From Alkanindiges illinoisensis (GTDB lineage Bacteria > Pseudomonadota > Gammaproteobacteria > Pseudomonadales > Moraxellaceae), in contig NZ_SNTY01000085.1 of assembly GCF_004377485.1 (NCBI RefSeq), positions 49,266 through 113,265 on the forward strand: 64,000 nucleotides of DNA, read 5' to 3'. Position 1 is the first letter of the stretch. Each line of letters starts with the position of its first letter. Shown one piece after another: positions 18,901 through 30,900 of the stretch. The notes beneath the pieces are model-generated. The model searched no databases. It was given only the letters and a program-made list of their open reading frames with translations, and was not told the origin of the DNA. A program made the translations under genes and the position numbers.

Positions 18901-21900
18901 AAAGATGCTACTACAAGACCACAAGCCTTTAACCAGGAAGTGCAGAAGCAATACCCAGGTCTATATGCACGCGCAGAAGCATTAGCTAAAACAGCAAAGA
19001 CCACGCCAGCAGGCCGCCGTGGTAATACTCAATTTTCAAGTCTAAGTTTTGATGGTGATAAAACATATCAATCTGGCGACCCGTACCCAAAAAAGCCAAC
19101 AAAAGACGAAGTTTTACAGCAAGCAATCTGGCATCTGTCACAAGATGATAAAAACAATGAATCTCATGCTTGGGATAATTTAGATGAACAGCAAAAAACC
19201 GAAGTTTTAAAGCGTGCTGGTTGGAAAACTAACGCAGGCGGCCTAAATGTTATCGGTAAGAAATTACTGAAACAAAATTCTACTGCTGTTAATACTGAAA
19301 CAATGAAAATCATTGAACGCAATATGCCTGGGAACCAGGGAGTACAGCAGCAGTCAGTCAAGCCAGCATCTACCGATGCCAAGTCGATGACAGAAGCCGA
19401 ATTTGATCAGGCTATGAACAGCGAGGCTGGTGCAAGGTCATTAGTCGATAAGGGTATCAGTGCCGGGTTATTCACCCAGCAGGATATAGATACCGTTACC
19501 AATGGAAACTTTGCAGCAGGCTGGACACAGCTAGACCAAAACGACAGTCTTAAGTCCCTGTTTAAATCCAAAGGGCTGATTCAAGGGCAGGCACAGCAAC
19601 CCGCCCAACAAGGTACAGCTAAACCCAAGACCGTCACCACCTCATCTGGCAAACAGATTGAGGTGCGCTTCAAGGTGGTGGAGGCATCAGAGCTTGGCAC
19701 GTCACACACTGGCAATGGTGCAATCAATCCGGCATACCCACAGGAATTACAGCCGCGTGACCGTTCACGTTCAGCATCCATCAACCAGATTAATGACATT
19801 GCCGCCAACCTAAACCCGCACATGCTTGGCGATAGCCCCACGGTGACTGATGGCGCCCCAATTGTATCGAGTGACAATATCGTAGAAAGCGGCAACGGAC
19901 GCACCCTGGCAATTACCAAAGCCTACCAGACTGGACGCGGCGAAGCATACAGACAGCATTTGCGTGATGCGGGTTATGACGTTAACGGTATGCAGCAGCC
20001 GGTGCTGGTGCGCGAGCGCGTCACTCCCATGACCATGCAGGAGCGTATTGAGTACACCGGCGAAGCCAATCAGCGCAACACATTGGGGTTAAGCGTATCT
20101 GAGCAAGCCGAACAGGATGCCAAGAAGTTAAGCAGCCGTGTGACCAGCCTGTATCGCGGCGGGGATATTAATTCACCCACCAATACGCCATTCATTAAGG
20201 CGCTGATGAATGAAGTGGTACCGCAGTCCGAGCATGGCAACATGCAACAAAAGGACGGACAGCTATCACAAGATGGTAGGCGTCGGATTCAAGCGGCGCT
20301 ACTGCAAAAAGCCTACGGCGATTCTGCCTTAGTGACCGAAGTATTTGAAAGCACTGATACCGAGATTGCTTCCATTGGTAAAGCCTTGCTGGATGTGGCC
20401 GGCGAATGGGCATTGATGCGTGATGGCGTGCAAAATGGCGAGCTGCTACAGGACGTTGATGTTACCGCTAACCTGATGGAGGCAGTGCGTATTGTGCAAA
20501 AAGCGCGAGCCGAGCGCCGTTCAATTGCCGAAGTAGCAAGACAGGATGATATATTTAGTGGCACTATTGACCCGGTAACAGAGGGCTGGTTGTCGGTATT
20601 TTATCGGGGCGATCATTTCAACAGAGCCAGAAGCCGCGAGAAGGTATCAGGTGCTCTGTCTTATTATGTAGGTCAGGCCAGCCTATCAACCAAGGGTGAG
20701 AATCTGCTGGGTGAAACCGCCCCCGGTGGACGTGAAATTTTAGGAGCGACCAATGAGCGAACCAGAAAGCAAGAACAAGACACGCAACAAGACATCTTCA
20801 GCAGCCCGCGAGCTAATGAATCGAACCCTGCTGAATCTGGCAGAGCAGGACAAGGACGTACCACTGAAAAACAGAATGAAGAAGCAGCTAAGCCAGAAGT
20901 AGGGCGGGAAAAATCTGATGTTCAGGTAATGTCAGAAAATAAAGGGGATATTGCAGAGGATATTGCCAGAGAAATCCAGCGCGTCAATCGGCTAAAGCAG
21001 TCGATAAGAAAGCAAGGCAAGCAAACATCATTACAAGCAGACAGAAGTAAAGTAGCTAAAAAGTGGGGGTTAAATCCTGTAGGTTGGGGTAAGTTCGATA
21101 TTGTTTTTGGTGCAGCAGTATTAGCTGACGTGGCTGCTGGCTTTGATTCAAATGCGAGTTTTGAGCAGTTAAAGGCTGCTGCAATCAAAAAAATTGATGA
21201 GCTTGTTGAAGCTAAAGCAAAAGAGGGAGTCGCCGTTAAAGCGCCCGATACACATGCAGGCGTTAGTCCTGCCTCATTTAAGGCACTGCAAGACTTGCGA
21301 CTGGCACCGCACCCTAAAACCCTCGAGGGACTGCTGGAACAGTATGAACAAACTCGTGATGCTGCCAATCAGATAGCCGCCGAAGCCACTGATCCGGCAG
21401 TAAGCAAGGCGTATAGACAGCAAGCCGATATGTATGAGGCAGAAGCTCGAATCGTAAGGAGTGAGCTGGGCACAAAAAAACAGGAACAAACTGAAAACAG
21501 TAAGCCAGACCTGGTAGAAGAAATCCAGTCGATGAGCCTGGATGATATTTCTGCCTTGTTTGATGAAGTGGCGCAGGAAAATAACGCGGTTGAAACCAGT
21601 AAGCCAAAAGCTAAACGTAGCACTAAAGGCAAAACTGCTACAGGCAAACCACGGCCAAAGCCAAAGGAAGCCCAAGCTGAAAAGATTGATCCTGAAAACA
21701 AAGAGGACACCAAGCGTACCGCAAGCGCGATTGCAAAAGACATTGGTGCAAACCTAAGTGACGCTGGTTTAAATGCGCTGGATGGCTTAGCCAAGCTGTT
21801 TGGTGGCAATGGCAAGATGAATAGCGGCCTATCATTTGATGAGGACACCTACGCCAAAGCCAAGCCGCATTTTGTGCAATCAGCCAAAAGCACCATTGAG

Positions 21901-24900
21901 GCAGGCAAGAACCTAAAAGACTTAATCCGCGCCCTGATTAATGCGTTTGGTGATGGCATTAAACCCTATGTGATGCGCTTTGCGTCCGAGGTGCAAAACG
22001 GTGAGATTAATCTAAAAGATGATGATGCTGTTAAGCAGCAGGACAGCACCACAGAATCACGCCGACCTAAGTTCGGTGATGAGGATTATACACTTGCGCA
22101 TGCTAAGGCAGATTTAAAAGAGCTTCGTGATAAAGCGGCAGGATTAAGAATAGGTGACGCAGACCTTGATCGCCGCGTTAAACTGTTTGAAGATATTGTT
22201 GAATCAATGCAGGAGCAAGGCAATGACACCACACCGCAACTGGGTACGGATGGCAAAGGAACACTGGAAGGAGTTTCGACCCAGGATGTATCAGGATTAT
22301 CTGAGGCGGGGGATACTGGACCAAAAGGCCGAGGAAGCAGCGGAACTAACGTACAAGGAAGTGGACGCACTGGAACAGCAGGGATTCCAGCCCCACGAGG
22401 CATGGGAGATGGTGCGGGAGAAGTACATCATCCTGCCGGAGAGCAAGGACTAATCAAGGCCAATGGCGGCATCAAGCCTGAACAGGCCGTAGTCGCTACC
22501 AACACCCCCGACAGCGCCTTTAATATCACCGCAGAGGATAACATTGGCGCTGGCGGTAAAAAAACCAAGTACCGCAACAACGTAGAGGCCATACGCCTGC
22601 TAAAGCAGCTTGAGCAGGAAGGACGTCAGGCCACAGCAGCAGAACAAAAAGTCTTAGCCAAGTTTGTTGGCTGGGGCGGATTAGCCGAAGCCTTTAAACG
22701 CGACAATGGCGCAGTCACCAAAGGCTGGGAAAAAGAAGTTGCCGAACTTGAGCAACTACTTGCCGCTGATGAAATGAAAGCAGCGGTTGATTCATCCAAC
22801 GCGGCCCACTACACCAGCCCTGAGATTGTCACCGCCCTATGGGATGCCATTAAGCAGTTTGGTTTTGTGCAAGGTCGTGTGCTTGAGCCGTCTGTAGGTG
22901 TGGGTAACTTCTTTGGTTTAATGCCAAAAGGCATGCGCAGCAAGAGCGCATTGCATGCCGTAGAGCTTGATACCATTACCGGCGGCATTGCCAAGCAGTT
23001 ATACCCTGCTGCCAACATCAAGGCGCCAATGGGCTTTCAGGACTATCAGACCATTGATGGTTATTTTGATGTGGCGATTGGCAACCCGCCATTTGGCCGC
23101 CTGCAAATTACCGATGCGGTGCGCCGTGAAATCAGCGGCATGAGCATTCACAACTACTTCTTTGCCAAGTCCATTGACAGCTTAAAGCCTAATGGCGTAC
23201 TGGCAATGGTGGTCACTAACCGTATGCTTGACACCCCTAACGACAAGGCGCGGCAATACATGGCCGAGCGTACCGAGTTTCTAGGGGCAATTCGTCTGCC
23301 TAATGATGCGTTTTTAGCAAATGCCGGCACCCAAGTCACCACCGACCTGATCTTTTTGCGTAGGCTGGGCGAGGATGAGCAGCCCACTGGCCATAGCTGG
23401 ACACAGGTTAAGGATTACCGCGACAAGAACGGCAATGTTGTTCCGCTAAACGAATACTTTGTGAAAAACCCGCAAAACATGCTGGGTGATTTTGGCATGT
23501 ATGGCAGCATGTATAGTGCTGAGGATAGTGCCTTGGTCAAGCGTGACGGCCAGGATACCAATGCCCTGTTAAAAGAAGCCATTGGCAACCTGCCTAAAGA
23601 TGTGTTCAGGGCCGAGCCATCAAAAGCTGAAGAAACCAATGCTGCATTAACCCGCGACATTAGCGAAGTCAAAGTCGGCGCCATGTTTGTTGACGGTGAT
23701 CGCATCATGGAGCGCACGCCTGATGTGATGGGCGAGCAGCAAGCGGCACCGGTTGAACTGGCAAACAACAAGGCGGTTGAGCGCGTCACTGGCATGATTG
23801 GCGTGCAGCAGGCGCTTGCCGATGTGCGCACCTTGCAGTTAAGCCATACCGCAACTGAGGCGCAGATTGAAAAGGCACGTAAGGCATTAAATCAATCCTA
23901 CGATGCCTTTGTTAAAGAAAACGGTTTTATTAATAGTGACGCCAACAAGCGGCTAATGCGGGATGACCCCAACTGGCCGCAGTTATCCGCCCTTGAAGAT
24001 CGTTACGATGCTGGCGTATCGGTTGCTGTATCGAAAAGAACCGGCGAGCCTACCCGCAAGCCAAGCGCACACAAGGCAGCGATTTTCAGCACCCGCACCC
24101 AGTCACCTGTGACCGTAGTCACCAAAGTCAATAGCGCCAAAGACGCGCTGGTTGAATCCATGAACCGGCATGGCGCGGTACAGATGGACACCATGACCAA
24201 ACTGTACGGGAAAAGCGAACAGGAGATTATCAGTGAGCTTGGTGATCTGGTCTTTAATGATCCTGAGCATGGGCTGGTGACTAAAGATGCTTACCTGTCC
24301 GGTAACGTCAAAAAGAAACTGGCACAAGCCAAAGAGGAAGCCAGCAAAGATCCTGCCTTTGAGCGCAACGTGGTGGCACTGGAACGGGTAATTCCTGCTG
24401 ACATTGAAGCCATTGATATTGAGGTGCGACCTGGTGCGCACTGGATTCCTGCGAGTGATGTGGCTGATTTTATCAACCATGTGCTAAGCACAACCGGTAG
24501 CAAGGCAAACTATAGCGGCTATGATTCTGCCTGGTCTGTTGCAGCAGGTATGCCCAGTGCATCAGCCAACGCCCAGTATTCAACTGAAAGGGTTAAGGCA
24601 TCAGCCATTGTTGCTCATGCGCTAAATGGCAGCAAGCCTGTAGTGCGCGATAAGGTAGATGAGCATACTACGGTTATTAACCAGGAGGAAACCGCCCATG
24701 CTGGCAAGAAAGTTGATGATGTTAAGCGGGCATGGAAAGACTGGATCTGGGAGAGTGACGAGCGCCGTACCCGCCTAAGCCGCCTGTATAACGACACATT
24801 CAATACGGATGTGACCCGCACCTATGACGGTTCACACTTAAAGCTGGAAGGCAAGGTAGACGATAGCGTCATCCGCCTGCGTCCGCACCAGCTTAATGCG

Positions 24901-27900
24901 GCATGGCGCATCATTCAAAACCCATCCACTCTGGCGGACCATACGGTAGGTGCTGGCAAAACCTTTACCTTAATTGCTGCCACAATGGAATTGCGCCGCA
25001 TGGGGATTGCCAAAAAACCGATGCTGGTAGTACCAAACCATCTGGTGGGGCAATGGGCGGCTGACTTTACCAAGCTATATCCCAATGCCAATATTTTAGC
25101 GGCAACCAAGCGCGACTTTGAAAAAGGCAACCGCAAGCGCTTCTTTGCCCGCATTGCCAATGGTGATTATGACGCGGTGATTGTGGCGCATTCATCGTTT
25201 GGCAGATTAGCCGTTGATCCTAATGCTGAGTCAACTTTCATTCAAAATGAAATTGATAAGCTGATGGCATTTGAAGCCGAGGCCCGCGAGGGAGAGGGCA
25301 AGGATTCGCGCAATGCCAAAAAGATTGCGGATCGCCGCCTGGCGCTGCAAGAAAAACAGAAAAAGCTATCTGCCGAGCAAAATAAGGACACTGACAACAT
25401 TTACTGGCATGAGCTTGGCGTAGATACCATCATGGTTGACGAAGCGCACGAGTTTAAAAATCTGTACTTTGCCAGCAAAATGCAAAACGTGGCCGGCCTG
25501 GGCAATGGCAAGGGTTCGCAAAAAGCCAGTGACCTGTACATGAAAACTAACATGCTGCAGAAGAATAACCCCAACGCCAAAGTAGTGTTCGCAACCGGTA
25601 CGCCGATCAGCAACACAATGGCCGAAATGTTTACCATGCAGCGCTACCTGGATGGGCAACGACTGGCAGAACAGGGCGTTGAGCATTTTGACGCATGGGC
25701 AAAAATGTTTGGTGAAGTGGTGAGTGACTGGGAACTGTCGCCATCAGGCAAGTACAAGCTGACCAACCGGTTTGCCAAGTTTAGCAATATGCCTGAGCTG
25801 ATGCAGCGCTACCTGTCCTTTGCTGATGTGATTAACCGCGATGACATTAACCGGCAACTGGCCGAGCGCGGCGAAACCCTGGGCACGCCCAAGATTAAAA
25901 CCGGCAAGCCCATTAATACCGTAGTTGAGCGCAGTGATGTGCAAGCGGAATATATTGGCGTGCCATCGGTTGATGAGCATGGTGTTGAGCATTACCCGGA
26001 AGGATCGCTGGTACATCGCTCTGAAAACCTGCCGACCAAGCCAGAAAAAGGCGCAGACAACATGCTTAAGATTATGTCTGACGCGCGTAAGGCGGCACTG
26101 GACATGCGCCTGATTGACCCAGCAGCAGCCGATTATGAAGGCTCTAAAGTCAACGTAGCAGCAGACAACATCATGGCCGACTATCACAAGTGGGCCGATA
26201 AAAAAGGCACGCAACTGGTATTTTGTGACCTGTCCACGCCAAAAGGCGCAGTCGCCAAAGAGCGGGCACGGATTGATGATTTAATGCAGCGTGCCGATCA
26301 GGGCGATGAGGACGCGCAAACTGAACTCGACAAAATCAGCCCTGATGATTTAGAGGCATTGACCAGCAGCTTTAGTGTGTACGATGACCTAAAAGCCAAG
26401 CTGATCGCCAAAGGCATTCCTGAAAATGAAATCGCTTTTATCCATGATGCTAATACCGACCTGCAAAAACAGGAGCTTTTTGGCAAGGTTCGTTCCGGCC
26501 AGATTCGCGTACTGATTGGCTCAACCTCCAAGATGGGCGCGGGCATGAACGTGCAGGATCGCCTGGTTGCCTTGCACCATCTGGATGCACCGTGGCGGCC
26601 GTCGGACCTTGAGCAGCGCGAAGGGCGTATCATCCGGCAGGGCAATATGCACTACAAGGCTGATCCTGATGGCTTTGAAGTGGGTATTTACCGCTATGCC
26701 ACCAAGCAAACCCTTGATAGCCGCATGTGGCAAACCCTTGAAACCAAGGCGCGCTTTATTGAGCAGATTCGCAAGGGTGATTCCAAAGCGCGTGTGGTTG
26801 AGGATGTGGGTAGTGAAGCCGCCAATGCTGCAGAAATGAAGGCAGCATCAAGTGGTGATCCGCGTATCCTGCGTGAAATGGAATTGAAAAAACAGCTCCG
26901 CGACATGCAGGAAGAACACGATTCATTCCGCCGCGATAAATTCCGCGCCGCCGACATGCTCAAGCGTTTAAATCAGGATATTGAAACCCTGCCTGAATTG
27001 ATTGCCAATATTGAGCAGGACCTACAGATTAAGCAGCCAGAAAAATACCGCTATCAAAGCGCCAGCGGTCAGGTGATTCAGCAGGGCGATGAAAAAGCCC
27101 GCGAAGTGATTGGCAACAAGCTGGCTTCACTGGCACATAAGGTAGCTGGTGATAAAAAAGCGGCGTCTGCTGGTGAGATTAATGGCTTTGCGATTGAGAT
27201 TAAGCCGGTAGAAAATCAAAGCAATATTGTTGAATTTGAGCTAACCGGCAAGTCAGGCGAGCCATACAGCACAACCTTTAGCCTTGAACAAGATTCCACT
27301 GACTATCTGGTACAGCGCCTAACCAACCTAGTTAAGAAGCTGCCGGATACGCTACGCCAGGCAAAATCCAGTCTGGACTACGCCAAAACCGAAGCACCCA
27401 AGCTGCAGAAAAAAGCCGAAGCCAAATGGGATAGGCAGGCTGAAATGGGCCGTTTGCAGCAAGAGCATGAAGCCTTGATTGATGAGCTTAAGCCCAAGAA
27501 AAAGGACGACAGCAACGATGCTGGCAAGCCACTACACAGCCGCCAGCAGGAACAGCAGCGCACCAATACCACGACCAAGCAGGTACGTGACAAGCTGGTC
27601 GAGAAGTTTGGCGAGGATGTTATCCAGTCACTTGAGCAGCAAGGCTTGCTTGAGATCGTGGATACTCATTCTGAAGCAGGTGTTGAGGGCTTTTATCACA
27701 ACGGCAAGGTCACATTAGTCGCTGATGGCTTAACCGCTGATACCATCATTCCCACATTCCTGCATGAGCTGGGCGGGCATGGCGGAATGCAGGGCTTGAT
27801 GAAGCCATCCACCTACAATGAGCTCATGCGCGGTTTTGAGGCTATGGTGAAGTCTGGCAACCCACTGGCACTGGAAGCTAAACGCCGCGCAGAGGTGGAA

Positions 27901-30900
27901 ACAGATCCAGCAGTACAACAGCAGGAATACTTGCCTTACCTGATTTCGGTAGCCAGTGAAGCTCAGGCGGCAGGTGAGAAAAGTGGGGCATTACAGGCAA
28001 TACAGCGCTTCATTCAGCGTGTGATCAGTGCAATCAAGGCTTGGGCAGTTGATAAACTTGGCGTACCGCTAAACCTTAATCCTGATGACGTGGTGGCATT
28101 GGCTGAACGGATGGTGCAGCGTGTTGCCAGAGATAAAAGTCAGTCTGCAAATGCTACGCTTCCCCACTCCCCAGGACAGTCAAAGACTGGCCATGGGGGA
28201 GTAGTAGGCAATAGAACCTCTGAACAAAATACACTCAAACCTGAGGATATTGTCAAGAAGATGGGGGATAAGCCCTTATTCAGCCGTCGTGCACCTGGTG
28301 CGTTTGCGCAAGGCATCAAGGCAGCTACAGTGCAAAATATCAAAGACCAGACCAGCTATAAGTTTAAGGACTGGCTGGGAGTGGGCTTGCAGGTACTGGG
28401 ACGCCGCCAGTTAGTTGATATTTACCATAAACTGCTGCCACAGCTCACCCAGTACAATAATCTGGCTGCACAAATGGACGCCGACAAGAATGACGCCGGC
28501 GCCAAGGCGGATGAACTGGCGCAGCGCTGGGCGAAGGTCAAAGACCATGAGGCACTGGCCAACCTGATGCATGATGCCACATTGTCCGGTTTTGATCCGG
28601 CATTGCCATATAGTCAGGGCGATCGCTTCAAATATCAGCAATTACGCAGAGCATATGATGCTCTAACCCCTGAAGCCAAAGCCTTATATGCCGATGTGCG
28701 TGATGCCTATACCGACCATCAAAAGGCAGTAATGTACGCCATCAAGCAACGCATCATGCGCAGTGAACTTAGTAACCAGAAAAAGGCCGAGCTGCTTAAA
28801 AACATGGACAGCAACTTTTTCCATAAACGAAAAGGCGTGTATTTTCCGCTGGCTCGTTTTGGCAAATATGTGGTGGTGGTTCGCAACAATGCAGGCGTGG
28901 TTGAAAGCGTCAGCCGGGCAGAAACCATGGGCGAGGCGCAGGCCATGCGTAAAGAGCTGCTGGATCAGTTCCCGCAAAATCAGGGCTTTGCCATTAGTGA
29001 AGTGAGTAAGGACAAGGCGTTTGTGGCATCACGCGATATGGTAGGCCGTGGCTTTATGACCGAGCTGTATGCTGAACTGGACAAGCAAAACATTCCAGCC
29101 AGCCAAAAGGCCGAACTGGAAGATACCTTGGGTCAGTTGTATTTATCCTCCTTACCAGATTTGTCTTGGGCAAAGCATGGTATTCATCGTAAAGGCACTG
29201 CCGGGTTTAGCCAGGATGCACGCCGGGCTTTTGCACAGCACATGTTCCATGGTGCAAGCTATCTGGCAAAGCTGCGTTATGCTGACCTACTTGCCAGTGA
29301 GCTGGATGCCATGCAGAAGTACAGCGACCAGCAAAAAAACAATCCGGATTTTGACCAGCCCACTGCCCAGAGCGTGATTGATGAAATGAACGTGCGGCAT
29401 GAATCCCTAATGAATCCTAAAGGGCATCCGTTATCCAGTGCCTTAACCAGCCTTGGCTTTATTTATCACTTAGGCTTATCGCCAGCATCAGCCATTGTGA
29501 ATTTACTGCAAACCCCGTTGGTGGCTTATCCCATTCTAGGAGCCAAGTGGGGCTTTGATAAGGCAGCTACGGCACTCACCCGCGCATCTGCTGAAGCCAT
29601 GAAACACAAGAATGAGCTGGACAAGGGGTTACAAGGTGATGAATTACGTGCCTACAAGGAAGCCGTTCGCCGTGGCGTGATTGATGTCACCCAGGCACAT
29701 GACCTTGCTGGGATTGCGCAAGGCGAAGACAGTGCGGTGATGTGGAAAATGCGCCCAGTCATGCGCTGGGCCAGCGTTCTGTTCCACCATGCCGAGCGCT
29801 TTAACCGGGGCGCAACCTTTTTGGCAGCGTACCGGTTGGCGCGTGCAGCCAATACCAATCATGCCGATGCCTTTGATCAGGCAGTAGAAGCAACCTATGC
29901 TGGCCACTTTGACTATTCTGCGGGTAACCGGGCTAGAATCATGCAGGGCAATACTGCCAAGGTCATATTACTGTTCAAGCAATTTAGCCAGAACATGATT
30001 TACACCATGGCTCGTAATGCCCAGCAGGCCATCATGGCCACTGATCCAGCCAAGCAAAAGGAAGCGCGCCGGATAATTCGTGGAATGCTGATTACACATA
30101 GCCTTGCCGCGGGAATCTACGGGCTGCCAATGGTGACCGTACTTCTGGCCGCTGCGTCCATGCTAGGCAGTGATGATGACGAGCCATGGGATGCGGAAAC
30201 GGCATTTAGAAACTATCTGGCTGATACATTTGGCGCAACCGCAGCCAATGTCATGACACGTGGTGTGTCCCGTGCAACCCCATTTGATATTTCAGGCCGT
30301 GTGGGGCTGGATCACATGATCTTTCCGGATACGCAAGAAGGGCTGGAAGGCCAGCGCTGGGCAGAATCTTTTGCGTCAGGTGCATTGGGGCCAGTCGCTG
30401 GTATTGGCATGAATCTGGCCAAAGGGGCAAGCCAGATTGCCGATGGTGACTGGGCGCATGGTTTAGAGAGTATGGCGCCGGCTGCACTACGTGGACCATT
30501 AAAGGCATTGCGCTATGAGCAGGAAGGTGCAATTGATAAGTCTGGCGTCTCCATTCTGGATGAAGTTAGTCTACCTAGTATTGTGGGGCAGGCCGCAGGT
30601 TTCTCACCGTCCAGCGTACGCACGGCAACTGAAGGCAAGTCAGCCATTTTGAGCATGGAACGTAAAGTAGCATCGCGCCGCAGTGACCTACTGAATGATT
30701 TCTCACAGGCCGCCATTAAGGGTGATACCGAAAAAATGAATGAGATCCGTGCAGAAATTGCCACGTTTAATCAGGCACAGCCTACACATCGCATTCAAGC
30801 CAACCACTTAATGCAAAGTGTCCGGCAAAAGCGCAAACGCATTAATCAGGCTGAGCACGGGGTATATCTACCGCGTGGCAAGCGTGAATTGCTGGATGAG

